Source: Flavobacterium sp. MC2016-06
GTDB lineage: Bacteria > Bacteroidota > Bacteroidia > Flavobacteriales > Flavobacteriaceae
NCBI RefSeq assembly: GCF_009711165.2
Contig: NZ_WMID02000004.1
Span: 224,860-288,859, forward strand
Direction of reading: 5' to 3'
Length of the DNA: 64,000 nucleotides
The notes below the pieces were generated by a model. It ran no database searches, was not told the DNA's origin, and worked only from the letters and a program-made list of their open reading frames with translations. Positions 53,248 to 61,885 of the stretch are shown piece after piece. The position numbers were made by a program, and so were the translations under genes. Each line of letters opens with the position of its first letter. The first letter of the stretch is position 1.

Positions 53248-53271
53248 TAACTTTGTAGTTCAAAGTACTTT
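53248..53271 (+). promoter_or_regulatory. promoter and AAAGTACTTT operator before the 204-aa membrane protein gene
   Basis: TAACTTTG (53248-53255) matches TAnnTTTG. The perfect 10-bp palindrome AAAGTACTTT follows at 53262-53271, where transcription should start. The same palindrome at the same distance from CTTTG occurs at 54221-54230. Confidence 0.65.
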
Positions 53272-53275
53272 ATTT

Positions 53276-53890
53276 ATGAATCAGAAGCACCAAGAAGATT
53301 TAGCACATATTCGTTCCATGATGGAGCGCTCTTCCAGATGTATATCTTTAAGTGGACTATCAGGAGTTTTTGCAGGTTTATCTGCGCTAATTGGCGGTCT
53401 ATATGTTTATCAATTGTTTAAATCAAACGGAATTGAATATTTTACAGAGGAGCATATTTTACTTTCAGGTAATTTGGTTTCGGAATTAATTTCTACTGCT
53501 TTTGTAATTCTGTTCTTTGCTTTGGTTTTTGGTATATTTTTTACCATTAGAAAAAGTAAAAAATACAATTTGCCTGTTTGGACATCAGTAACCAAAAAGA
53601 TGTTAATTACTCTTGCGATTCCATTATTCATAGGAGGGATATTTTGTATGGCTTTAATATACCATCAAAATTATGGTTTAATAGCTCCTGCTACTTTGAT
53701 ATTTTATGGTCTTGCACTTATTAATGTCGAAAAATATACTTTTTCAGATGTGAAATATCTTGGTTTCTGTGAACTTATTTTAGGATGTATTTCTCTTTTT
53801 TTTATTGGATATGGTTTAATTTTTTGGATCTTAGGTTTTGGTATTTTACATATCTTGTACGGATTAGTAATGTTCAAAAAATACAAATAA
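53276..53890 (+). CDS. hypothetical membrane protein, 204 aa
   Basis: A soluble N-terminus (NQKHQEDLAHIRSMMERSSR) is followed by about six hydrophobic segments covering the rest of the protein (first SLSGLSGVFAGLSALIGGLY, last IFWILGFGILHILYGLVMF). I recognise no functional domain. It is the first gene of a two-gene transcript with the winged-helix regulator 4 bases downstream. Similar membrane protein/regulator pairs occur in other Bacteroidota, to my recollection. Inner-membrane location is inferred. Confidence 0.75.
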   Translation: MNQKHQEDLAHIRSMMERSSRCISLSGLSGVFAGLSALIGGLYVYQLFKSNGIEYFTEEHILLSGNLVSELISTAFVILFFALVFGIFFTIRKSKKYNLPVWTSVTKKMLITLAIPLFIGGIFCMALIYHQNYGLIAPATLIFYGLALINVEKYTFSDVKYLGFCELILGCISLFFIGYGLIFWILGFGILHILYGLVMFKKYK

Positions 53891-53894
53891 ACCA

Positions 53895-54185
53895 ATGGGA
53901 ATCATTGATAAATTAAATAAAGATTTCGAAAGCCGTGTCAGATTAGGTATAATGTCTATTCTGATTGTAAACGAGTGGATTGACTTCACCGAAATGAAAA
54001 CAATTTTGAGCATTACTGATGGTAATTTAGCAAGCCATTCAACAGCCTTAGAAAAAGCACAATACATTGAAATTAAAAAAGAGTTTGTAGGTAAAAAACC
54101 TAAAACATCCTATCGAGTTACCGATCTTGGGCGCGCCGCTTTTAAAGAGCATCTAAATAGTCTTGAAAAATTAATGAAATTCTAA
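53895..54185 (+). CDS. winged helix-turn-helix transcriptional regulator
   Basis: A 96-residue DNA-binding protein of the ArsR/MarR-like winged-helix type (HTH_34-like). The helix-turn-helix reads VNEWIDFTEMKTILSITDGN and LASHSTALEKAQYIEIKK, the wing FVGKKPKTSYRVTDLGRAAF, and it ends with a helix (KEHLNSLEKLMKF) that probably dimerises. No metal-binding Cys are present. It lies between two membrane-protein genes whose promoters share the palindrome CAAAGTACTTT, so autoregulation through that site is a reasonable inference. Confidence 0.88.
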   Translation: MGIIDKLNKDFESRVRLGIMSILIVNEWIDFTEMKTILSITDGNLASHSTALEKAQYIEIKKEFVGKKPKTSYRVTDLGRAAFKEHLNSLEKLMKF

Positions 54186-54220
54186 CAACTAAATTTTTTT
54201 ACCTAAATACTTTGAAACAC

Positions 54221-54230
54221 AAAGTACTTT
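54221..54230 (+). promoter_or_regulatory. AAAGTACTTT operator before the 472-aa membrane protein gene
   Basis: A perfect 10-bp palindrome preceded by ATACTTTG (54207-54214), a near match to the -7 motif. The palindrome starts 7 bases after the final G, exactly as at 53262. The ATG follows at 54245. Confidence 0.6.
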
Positions 54231-54244
54231 TAAAAACTTAAATC

Positions 54245-55663
54245 ATGAAAAAAATACATTTTATCGCAGTCAGCAGTATTGCTTTTATATTGCTATTTTA
54301 CAAAGAAGAAGTAGGAGTTAATCTTGCAATTTTTATGTTGTTTCTAACAGGTTTGATCTGTTATTTCTTCCAAGATCGATTTGTAAATCGTACACATCTA
54401 ATCCTTGTTGTCACATCTGTTTTATCTTGTTTTGCTTTTGCTTGGTACGGAGATCCTATCTCAGGTTTAGCCATGTTTTTATCTGTAGTTATGCTGCAGT
54501 TTAAAACACAGGAAAACGAACTCAAAATAATACAGGTTTTTCCAGTTATGCTGATAAATCCGTTAGCTTCATTAGGACGTGTTCTTATGTTTGCGCAATG
54601 GATCCCGGAAAGAAAAGTCAATAACAATTTTGCTAAAAAAATAATTGCTTACGTTGTGATTCCCGCTCTATTTTTAGGAATGTTTTTTATAGTTTACTCA
54701 TTCGGGAGCGACCATTTCTCAGCATTATTTACCAATTACCAACTTGATATTAATTTCTCAGAACTACTGATAATTATCGTTTGGGGCTTTTTCTTCTCAT
54801 TCAATTTCTGGAACTATTGGGTGCCGGATGCCTGTTATGAATACAATTCAAAATTAGATAATGATTTTAACGATGAACTTGTTTCTACTCACGAAAGCAC
54901 TTTTTCTTTCCTCGACATAGACTTCGAAAGAAAAAGTGGTCAAATCACATTATTACTTCTAAATTGCCTGCTTTTGGTTTTTATAGCAGTCTACAATTAC
55001 GAGCAGTTTTTTGAAGCAAAAGACGCAGTAGTAACAATGTCAAAATTGAGCGCAGCAACACACGAAAGAGTCAATGCAGTAATCTTCTCAATAATTATGG
55101 CCGTTGGCGTAATCTTATTTTATTTTAAAGGCGGTTTTAATTTTGACCCAAAAGCATCAAAACTAAAAAAACTAGCCAAACTATGGATTGCTTTAAACGG
55201 AGTATTAATTATCAGCACCATTATAAAAAACTCAGAATACGTTTCATTCTTTGGTTTAACCTACAAACGATTGGGAGTTTATGCCTTTCTTACTTTAGCT
55301 GTTATCGGGTTGGTCTTTACCTTTCTAAAAATCACGAAGCAAAAAACAAATGCCTATTTAATCAATCACATGGTTTGGTATTTTTATGCAACCGTACTTT
55401 TATGCAGTTATGTCAATTGGGGAAATCTAATTACCAATTATAATATTTCTGTAAACAAAGGAGTAGAGCCCTATTTTTTAAGCAGTTTAAATTTTAATGA
55501 TGAAGCACGACAAGAATATTTTAAATTAAATAAAATAGATATGGCGCATAATAGAAAATTTGATGGTTATCAAGGCATGTCAAGAGAAGAAATTATTAAG
55601 AAAAGACAAAGTGAAACATTTCTGTCAAAAGCTTTGTATTATGAGTTTTTAAACGATAAATAG
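54245..55663 (+). CDS. DUF4153/DUF4173-like integral membrane protein
   Basis: A 472-residue protein with about eleven hydrophobic segments. A central soluble loop (YNSKLDNDFNDELVSTHEST) separates two groups of helices, and the C-terminus is soluble (EEIIKKRQSETFLSKALYYE). The features KTQENELKIIQVFPVML, KRLGVYAFLTLAVIGLVFTF and YNISVNKGVEPYFLSSLNF fit my recollection of DUF4153/DUF4173 membrane proteins, which have no known function. The CAAAGTACTTT palindrome in its promoter links it to the regulator immediately upstream. Confidence 0.75.
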   Translation: MKKIHFIAVSSIAFILLFYKEEVGVNLAIFMLFLTGLICYFFQDRFVNRTHLILVVTSVLSCFAFAWYGDPISGLAMFLSVVMLQFKTQENELKIIQVFPVMLINPLASLGRVLMFAQWIPERKVNNNFAKKIIAYVVIPALFLGMFFIVYSFGSDHFSALFTNYQLDINFSELLIIIVWGFFFSFNFWNYWVPDACYEYNSKLDNDFNDELVSTHESTFSFLDIDFERKSGQITLLLLNCLLLVFIAVYNYEQFFEAKDAVVTMSKLSAATHERVNAVIFSIIMAVGVILFYFKGGFNFDPKASKLKKLAKLWIALNGVLIISTIIKNSEYVSFFGLTYKRLGVYAFLTLAVIGLVFTFLKITKQKTNAYLINHMVWYFYATVLLCSYVNWGNLITNYNISVNKGVEPYFLSSLNFNDEARQEYFKLNKIDMAHNRKFDGYQGMSREEIIKKRQSETFLSKALYYEFLNDK

Positions 55664-55822
55664 TCTTTTAAGATTATACTTATTAAGATGAAAAATTTTA
55701 GTTTTCTATAACTTTTATTTATACAGATTTTTTTTATGAATGATCTTGTTTATTAAAAGCTAATGTGAGATATTTGTCGCACCATTATACAAAAACAATT
55801 AAAATTTTAACCCTAAGAAACT

Positions 55823-57730
55823 ATGAAAAAAATTACGTTTGTACTTTTTTTAACTTTGGTTGGTTATGCTGGTTTTGCCCAGAGAGTCGCTGACGAGGTT
55901 ATAAAAATGAATTCGAAAATTGAAGATTTAACCCAGAACACAATTACTGGAATCTTTGTAATCAAAGAAGGTAATGTTGTAAAAGGAATTAGTCCAGAAA
56001 CCAAAGCTGAGGTTTGGAGTTTTGATGCTGACAAAGAAGTTGGAAATGCTTCAGTACTTGAGGCACTTAGTAAAGTAGATACAGATAACTTATTTGCAAG
56101 TAAGAGAATCTTAACTCCTATTGATGGAACACCATATGTAGAAGCTTTAGTAAATTACAAAACCGTATTGATTAATACTATAGACGGTAAAGTGGTTTAT
56201 AATTCAGCTAACTATAAATATACCGTTTTTAACAGCCAGTTTTTATATGCACAAAATGAATATTTGGTAAAAGGTGTAGAAGACGGAAAAGTTATTGCCT
56301 CTTTAATAGATTTAAACACAGGAAATGTTATCTGGAAAACAGAACAAGGAGAAGCAAAAAGTATGTTTGCGTCTATGTTTACTTTCAAAGCAAATATGTC
56401 TAACGAAGCAGAAGTAAGTGCAACTACAATTTATTCACTTTATTTTGGAAAACTATCTGCAATTGATAGAAGTACAGGAGCTTTAAAATGGGTTGGAGAT
56501 TTAGAATACACTAAAGTTTTCCCAACACAAAACAATAAAAATTTAGTTGTAGTAAACAGTAAAGGAATGCTGTCTACAAAACAATACTTAAATGTTTTAG
56601 ATACAGAAACAGGCAAGCCAATCTGGGAAGATGCTATTAAAACAAAATACATTGTTTATTTAGAAGATTGGGGAGATAAAATTTTAGTAGCGCACAACAG
56701 CGGATTCAATTTCTTTAATTTGAAAGACGGATCTAAAGTTTGGAAAAAAGATGCTCGCGGCGACGGATTGAAAAAAGTAATTTCTATTGATGGAGATTAT
56801 TTATACGTTGCAGAAAACGAAATGATGCTGATTGACAAAGACGGTCAGAAAAAATGGAAAAACTTTATCGAAATATCAGATGATAAAGAAGACGCGATTA
56901 ATTACTTAGGTAAAGTAGACGATAAAGTTCTTTATTTAACAGCAACTTATGGTAACATGGTTGACTATAAATCAGGTAAAAAATTATGGAGAGGAAACTT
57001 GAAATTTGATAAAGATCGTCCGTTATTAAATGTTTTTGACGAAGAAGAAAATCAATTTTTAGTTTACAATGACGAAAAACTGTACAAATTCAACACAACT
57101 GTAGCAGACAAACCAGATCCATTTGCAAAAGTAAATATCAAGAAAGAAAAAGAACTTAACTCAATCGAATTGTTTAGCTGGGGAGTTGCACTTTCTGGTC
57201 CAACAGAAGTTATGGGAGTAAGTAAAGACGGTAAAGTATTATACCAAAAAGTGTATACACAGCCAGGTGATGGCGGAAGAGCTTGGGGACAAGCACTTAG
57301 TACCGCAGGATCAATAGGTCTTGGAGTTTCAGCAGGTTACAATGCTGCGATGGGATCTGAGTGGAGAATGGTATACATTGATCCAGCAACAGGTCAAGAA
57401 ACACCTGGACCAGTTGTTAAAAGACAAAATGACAAACAACTAAACAGAGCCGCAAAACAAGCAGCGGGAGCTGCAATGTTAGGTACTATGGCAGGCAGAT
57501 TTTCACAACGTTTTGATGCAATGAGACAAAATCGTGATTTCTCTTATATTTTTGCTAAAGACGAAGCTTCAAAAAAGAAAGTTTTAGTAAAAGTGAAAAA
57601 AGAAGACGGAACAGAATTAGATAAAATCCTTTTCGAAAACATGCGTCCGATTTATGAAATCGATCCAGCAACACAATCAATCTATTATATTTTTGAAAAT
57701 GAATTAAGAATTTTCAATAAAAAAATCTAA
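55823..57730 (+). CDS. PQQ-binding-like beta-propeller repeat protein, secreted
   Basis: A 635-residue exported protein (signal KKITFVLFLTLVGYAGFAQ). Repeats of the type VLDTETGKPIWEDA, LIDLNTGNVIWKTEQGEA, AIDRSTGALKWVGDLEY and MVDYKSGKKLWRGNLKF are WD/PQQ-like propeller blades. The C-terminal part has a Gly/Ala-rich helix (STAGSIGLGVSAGYNAAMGS) and no transmembrane anchor. Such repeats in BamB and quinoprotein enzymes hold protein partners or PQQ; no cofactor ligands or enzymatic motif are evident here. Monocistronic, ending at 57752-57783. Confidence 0.85.
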   Translation: MKKITFVLFLTLVGYAGFAQRVADEVIKMNSKIEDLTQNTITGIFVIKEGNVVKGISPETKAEVWSFDADKEVGNASVLEALSKVDTDNLFASKRILTPIDGTPYVEALVNYKTVLINTIDGKVVYNSANYKYTVFNSQFLYAQNEYLVKGVEDGKVIASLIDLNTGNVIWKTEQGEAKSMFASMFTFKANMSNEAEVSATTIYSLYFGKLSAIDRSTGALKWVGDLEYTKVFPTQNNKNLVVVNSKGMLSTKQYLNVLDTETGKPIWEDAIKTKYIVYLEDWGDKILVAHNSGFNFFNLKDGSKVWKKDARGDGLKKVISIDGDYLYVAENEMMLIDKDGQKKWKNFIEISDDKEDAINYLGKVDDKVLYLTATYGNMVDYKSGKKLWRGNLKFDKDRPLLNVFDEEENQFLVYNDEKLYKFNTTVADKPDPFAKVNIKKEKELNSIELFSWGVALSGPTEVMGVSKDGKVLYQKVYTQPGDGGRAWGQALSTAGSIGLGVSAGYNAAMGSEWRMVYIDPATGQETPGPVVKRQNDKQLNRAAKQAAGAAMLGTMAGRFSQRFDAMRQNRDFSYIFAKDEASKKKVLVKVKKEDGTELDKILFENMRPIYEIDPATQSIYYIFENELRIFNKKI

Positions 57731-57751
57731 TACACAGAATATATAAATTAG

Positions 57752-57783
57752 AAAATCCCATTCATTATTTTGAATGGGATTTT
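57752..57783 (+). terminator. terminator of the beta-propeller gene
   Basis: AAAATCCCATTCA and TGAATGGGATTTT form a 13-bp stem with a 6-base loop. Confidence 0.8.
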
Positions 57784-57942
57784 TTTAATTCAATACTCTT
57801 TAACCCGTATTAATACGTATTCTTATTCCCTTTTATTTCCTTTTATTTGTTCCCGCGTTTCGATTTATAGTTTAACGATTGTTAATTAATTATGGTTATT
57901 ATGATGATATAAAACTTATTAAGAAAATCTTTACTATATTTG
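57784..57942 (+). promoter_or_regulatory. promoter region of the 157-aa protein gene
   Basis: It contains the palindrome CGTATTAATACG (57806-57817) overlapping a second palindrome AATACGTATT (57812-57821), a tandem direct repeat of CCTTTTATTT (57829-57838 and 57839-57848), and the -7 element TATATTTG at 57935-57942. The repeats lie about 90-130 bases upstream of the start, a possible activator site. The leader to the ATG at 58048 is about 100 bases. Confidence 0.5.
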
Positions 57943-58047
57943 ATTCTTGTAATTTGTGTTTTTTTTCTGCTGTTTTGCACCTACTTAACAGAAGTATTCT
58001 TAAAAATGCAAATTATCTTTAAAATTTAACCCAAAAACACAAATACT

Positions 58048-58521
58048 ATGGAAACAATTACCCCTGAATTACACAAAAAAAAGAAAATCTATCCACCAGG
58101 TAAATCTCTTGGAGATACGATAAAACTGGAAAAAAGAACCTCAATAACTTTTCCTGACAATCAGACTAACGCACTTTTATCACCAGTAGTTCAGGCTACT
58201 TTAGTATCAAAAGACAAGCTTAAAATTAAAGCAGTTGTTTTTATTGCACCTGAGGATCAAAATGGATTAGATTTTGATATTTATCAAAATTGTTATGTAG
58301 ATGTTAATGGAAAACCACAATTACAATTTTTCGTATGTTATGACTTGAAAGATGTTGTAGGGAAGATATTTGATATTTATGAAGTTAGCTTTCAAGCAAA
58401 AAAAATACCTTTTGAAGAAGGATTTTCACAAATAAAGATTATTCAAACTTTTCTTTGGGATATAGATCCTATAGCATCAAGGGGTACTGAAACTACTGTT
58501 CAGCCTGGAACAGGATTTTAA
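58048..58521 (+). CDS. hypothetical soluble protein, 157 aa
   Basis: I recognise no family. It has no signal peptide or membrane segment. The N-terminal KKKKIYPPGKSLGDTIKLEK is basic, and the rest looks beta-rich (LKIKAVVFIAPEDQNGLDFD, QLQFFVCYDLKDV) with the ending TTVQPGTGF. It has a TATATTTG promoter and its own terminator and stands directly upstream of the histidine kinase gene. Like the lectin and glycosidase genes that follow, it encodes a protein with no export signal; a link with them is only suggested by position. Confidence 0.7.
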   Translation: METITPELHKKKKIYPPGKSLGDTIKLEKRTSITFPDNQTNALLSPVVQATLVSKDKLKIKAVVFIAPEDQNGLDFDIYQNCYVDVNGKPQLQFFVCYDLKDVVGKIFDIYEVSFQAKKIPFEEGFSQIKIIQTFLWDIDPIASRGTETTVQPGTGF

Positions 58522-58544
58522 TTCTGAAATATATTTGTATCTAA

Positions 58545-58582
58545 AAATCCTGTAAATGTTGAGAAAAATATTTACAGGATTT
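58545..58582 (+). terminator. terminator of the 157-aa protein gene
   Basis: AAATCCTGTAAA and TTTACAGGATTT form a 12-bp stem with a 14-base loop. The stem shares AAATCCTGTA with the htpG terminator at 16346-16374. Confidence 0.8.
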
Positions 58583-58635
58583 AATATCTTACTTACCCTT
58601 AATCTAAATTTTGAAAATATAATACTAGGTGTATA

Positions 58636-60378
58636 ATGATTAAAATCAAGTCATGTATTGTTTCAATATTATTTCTAATTCCCTTTTTTCTTTTCGCCCA
58701 AGATAAATCTAATACCGATAAAGTATTTATTATTGATATTAAAAGAAAAGCAGAAAAATTTAAACAAGATGTTAACTTTAATAAGGCTCAGACATTCTTT
58801 TTTGAAAAAAATTGGGATTCAACCTTAGTTTATTCTATGAAGCAACTTAGCTTTAACAAAAAATCTGAATTAACAGATTATAGCTATTATTTTAGAGCAT
58901 TGAGTTTTAAAGAAAAAAAACTCTTTAAAGAAGCTAAAAAAGAGTTTAATAAAATATCTAGTGTTTTTAAATTTTATTACAAAGTCAAAATTAATTTAGG
59001 TGAAATTGCCTTAGAGCAAAATGAGTTTAAAGAGGCATTACAATATTTTCAGGAAACTGAAAAACTACCTGTTAATATTTCTTATAATGTTTACAGAAGT
59101 AATATTTTGCATGACATTGGCTTATGTTATTTACATCTTGAAAAATTTGATAAAGCAGAAGAATTTTTGTTCAAAGCTTCTAACCTTCAAGAAAAACAAA
59201 AAGACACATTATTGCTTATAGGTTCTTATATGGATATTGCCACTTTGTATTATGAACAGTACAAAGACAATCAAGCAATTCCTTATTTTGAAAAAGCATA
59301 TCATCTGTCCAAAAAAGTAAAATCATTTGAATTAAAACGTACAGCAGCCTTAAACATGGCAGTTGTCGAGGAGAATAGAAAAGATTTTCCAAAAGCATTA
59401 GTTTATAGAAAAGAATTCGAAACTTGGAAAGATTCTTTAAGCGATCAAAATAAAGTTTGGGCGATTGCAGATCTTGAAAAGAAATTTGCCGTAAAGCAAA
59501 AGCAAAAAGAAGTAAACGTACTTGAAGCAGAAAATAATCTAAAAGCAGCAGAAAGAAATGGTTTTATTATTTCTTCGGTTTTATTGCTGTTTTTGTTTGG
59601 AACAGGAGTTTATTTTTATAGACAAAAGGTTAAAAACAGTAAGATAATCTTAGAACAGAAAAATGAACTTGACGAATTGAACGCAACAAAAGACAAGTTA
59701 TTCTCTATTGTAAGTCATGATTTACGTTCTTCGGTAAATGCTTTAAAAACTAGTAATGGTAAGTTAATAGAAAATCTGGAAAGTAAAAACTTTACAGAAC
59801 TCGACGTCTTGCTTCATAACAATAGTTCGATTGCAAACGGAGCTTACAATTTGCTGGATAATTTGCTTAATTGGGCATTGATGCAAACCAAGCAGGGTTA
59901 TTTCTTTCAAGAATCATTACACCTTGTTTCAATTGTGCAGCATGTTGAGTACAACTACAAACCTTTGATGCTGAATAAGAATATCAAGTTTAAAAATGAA
60001 GTTGTGCCATCCGATTATGTATTTGCTGACATGGATTCTCTAAAAATAGTGATTCGGAACTTTTTAGACAATGCAATTAAGTTCTCTAAAGAAAACGGAT
60101 CAATTTCAATTTATTCGCGACCTTCATCAGAAGATTTTTGCTATTTAGTGATCGAAGATACTGGGCTGGGAATGAATAATGAAACAAGAGAAGAATTACT
60201 AAAAGATACTGTCTTGCTTTCTAAAAAGAAAAACGACGAGATTATAGGAACCGGATTAGGTATGCAGTTGTGCAAAAGCATGATTCATAAAAATGGCGGT
60301 AAACTAGAAATCGAGAGCGAAGAGAATGTTGGTACTAAAATTATAATAGCATTACAAAAGTTTAAAAATCATGGATAA
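58636..60378 (+). CDS. TPR-containing sensor histidine kinase
   Basis: A 580-residue two-component sensor. It has a signal peptide (KIKSCIVSILFLIPFFLFAQ), periplasmic tetratricopeptide repeats (about residues 60-280), one membrane helix (NGFIISSVLLLFLFGTGVYF), a coiled linker, the HisKA phospho-acceptor in FSIVSHDLRSSVNAL (His361) and an HATPase domain with N-box IRNFLDNAIKFSKE, G1 EDTGLGMN and G2 GTGLGMQLCKSMIHKNGG. The LytTR regulator gene begins 8 bases before its stop, so the two form a translationally coupled pair. The signal sensed by the TPRs is unknown. Confidence 0.93.
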   Translation: MIKIKSCIVSILFLIPFFLFAQDKSNTDKVFIIDIKRKAEKFKQDVNFNKAQTFFFEKNWDSTLVYSMKQLSFNKKSELTDYSYYFRALSFKEKKLFKEAKKEFNKISSVFKFYYKVKINLGEIALEQNEFKEALQYFQETEKLPVNISYNVYRSNILHDIGLCYLHLEKFDKAEEFLFKASNLQEKQKDTLLLIGSYMDIATLYYEQYKDNQAIPYFEKAYHLSKKVKSFELKRTAALNMAVVEENRKDFPKALVYRKEFETWKDSLSDQNKVWAIADLEKKFAVKQKQKEVNVLEAENNLKAAERNGFIISSVLLLFLFGTGVYFYRQKVKNSKIILEQKNELDELNATKDKLFSIVSHDLRSSVNALKTSNGKLIENLESKNFTELDVLLHNNSSIANGAYNLLDNLLNWALMQTKQGYFFQESLHLVSIVQHVEYNYKPLMLNKNIKFKNEVVPSDYVFADMDSLKIVIRNFLDNAIKFSKENGSISIYSRPSSEDFCYLVIEDTGLGMNNETREELLKDTVLLSKKKNDEIIGTGLGMQLCKSMIHKNGGKLEIESEENVGTKIIIALQKFKNHG

Positions 60379-61117
60379 TATTAATGTACTTATTATCGAG
60401 GATACTGTAGCAGAAAGTGATGCGCTTGTAAAAGTGCTTACCGAAAATAATTACACCATTGCCGGTATTGCCAGAACGTATAGCGAGGCGCTGACAATGT
60501 TTTATAATAATGTTATTGATATTGTTGTTATTGATGTTTTTCTAGACGGAAAACCAGACGGAATTACTTTTGCCGAAACGATAACGATTGTTCCTAAGGG
60601 ATTAAAACCTTTTGTTTTTTTAACGAGTTCTAAAGACCGTCATATTTTTGAAAGAGCAAAATTGACAAAACCTTTTAGCTTTTTAATGAAACCATTTAAT
60701 GAGTTGGAGATTTTGTACGCGCTCGAAATGGCTGTTGAAAAATTTTATGAACAGACCAATGCTTTTCATAGCGAAGATCAAGATACAGTAATCAGTAATG
60801 ATTCTTTGTTTATCAAAAAAAACAAATCCTTAAAGAAAGTTAGTATTGTAGATATTGTATTCATCGAAGTCGAAGACCGATATTGCAACATCATAACCGA
60901 AACGGAGAAATTTGTAATTCTAATATCGCTGACTAAAATTATGCAGCTTTTAGATGGAGCCAAGTTTTTTCAGACACATCGTAATTACATTGTAAACGCA
61001 GCCAAAATAGAAGAAATCATTGTCAACGATAATTTGGTTATTCTAAAAGGCAATCATAAAGTAACCTTAAGCGATAAATACAAAGATTTCGTAAAACACT
61101 TTCGTGTATTAAAGTAA
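60371..61117 (+). CDS. LytTR family response regulator
   Basis: A 248-residue transcription factor. The receiver domain has the acidic pair in LIIEDTVAES, the phospho-acceptor Asp55 in IVVIDVFLDGKPDG, the Thr/Ser of FLTSSKD and the Lys of MKPF. The C-terminal LytTR DNA-binding domain (KKVSIVDIVFIEVEDRYCNI, FFQTHRNYIVNAAKIEEI) binds direct repeats about two helical turns apart in known members. It overlaps the kinase gene by 8 bases. Its targets are unknown; the neighbouring hypothetical, lectin and GH18 genes are candidates. Confidence 0.94.
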   Translation: MDNINVLIIEDTVAESDALVKVLTENNYTIAGIARTYSEALTMFYNNVIDIVVIDVFLDGKPDGITFAETITIVPKGLKPFVFLTSSKDRHIFERAKLTKPFSFLMKPFNELEILYALEMAVEKFYEQTNAFHSEDQDTVISNDSLFIKKNKSLKKVSIVDIVFIEVEDRYCNIITETEKFVILISLTKIMQLLDGAKFFQTHRNYIVNAAKIEEIIVNDNLVILKGNHKVTLSDKYKDFVKHFRVLK

Positions 61118-61439
61118 ACTTTAGTACTGCAAAATTCTAACAAAAATCCTTCACATTTGTGAAGGATTTTTTTTGTTGCATCAATTTATATCAAAACCCG
61201 ATACCTTGTTTTTGGTTTCTTATAACAATGATTTACAGTCTTATAACATTTATAATGTAAGAAACGGATTTCTATTTTAGTTTTACCACAGAAAATTAAA
61301 GAAAGCTAGCATACTTTAATTTTTATCGCATTACCTAATCAGTAATAAGATCTAAAGTGGAGTTCAGAAACCACTTTAAAAAACGAGGAGAATCTGAAAA
61401 TCCTTAAGAGTAAGAGCAACAAATCAATAATTTAATATC
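61118..61439. other. 322-base intergenic region before the lectin gene
   Basis: It contains the terminator of the response regulator gene (AAAAATCCTTCAC with GTGAAGGATTTTT, 61142-61171) and, in the presumed leader, a 7-bp hairpin AAAGTGG (61354-61360) with CCACTTT (61371-61377). I find no TAnnTTTG match between them, so the lectin promoter may be activator-dependent. Confidence 0.65.
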
Positions 61440-61784
61440 ATGGCAACATTTAAAGTTAATGTCCCAGCAGGTCCAATCTGGAATCAGCAAGACGCAAACG
61501 AAAAAGCACCTTTAGTAGCAGCAGCACATCAAGGGAAATGGACAGGACAATGGAATACCGTTGTAGAAAGTCAAATGAGTGTAATTGAATTAGAGCTAAA
61601 CGTAAAAAATGGCGGAAATAACGAGTATAAAACAAATGTTTTAGCTGGTCCGTTATGGAGTAACGATGAGGCTCAAAAAGTTGGATCAGTAATCGCTGCT
61701 TCATACGGAGCAGAATTTACAGGACAATGGTCAACAATTGTACAAGGCCAAATGAGTGTAATTGAGATTAAATATACTTTTTAA
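61440..61784 (+). CDS. MVL-type mannan-binding lectin
   Basis: A 114-residue protein made of two tandem repeats (about residues 5-52 and 62-113) with NVPAGPIWNQQDANEKAP, HQGKWTGQWNTVVESQMSVI and, in the second, NVLAGPLWSNDEAQKVGS, SYGAEFTGQWSTIVQGQMS. This is the layout and much of the sequence of the Microcystis viridis lectin MVL, which binds the Man-GlcNAc2 core of high-mannose N-glycans. There is no signal peptide. A terminator-like hairpin separates it from an Endo-H-like glycosidase gene that would act on the same class of glycan. Identification is from recalled MVL sequence; the close similarity suggests horizontal transfer. Confidence 0.9.
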   Translation: MATFKVNVPAGPIWNQQDANEKAPLVAAAHQGKWTGQWNTVVESQMSVIELELNVKNGGNNEYKTNVLAGPLWSNDEAQKVGSVIAASYGAEFTGQWSTIVQGQMSVIEIKYTF

Positions 61785-61811
61785 TCCTAATTAATTCCAA
61801 TGTAAAAAAAG

Positions 61812-61846
61812 AAACTAGAAATACTCTCAATGTGTATTTCTAGTTT
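61812..61846 (+). terminator. terminator between lectin and glycosidase genes
   Basis: AAACTAGAAATAC and GTATTTCTAGTTT form a 13-bp stem with a 9-base loop, followed by T residues. It may attenuate rather than stop read-through, since no promoter was seen before 61886. Confidence 0.75.
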
Positions 61847-61885
61847 TTTTATTTAAACGAAAATTAATTTAAAAAATACACAAAA

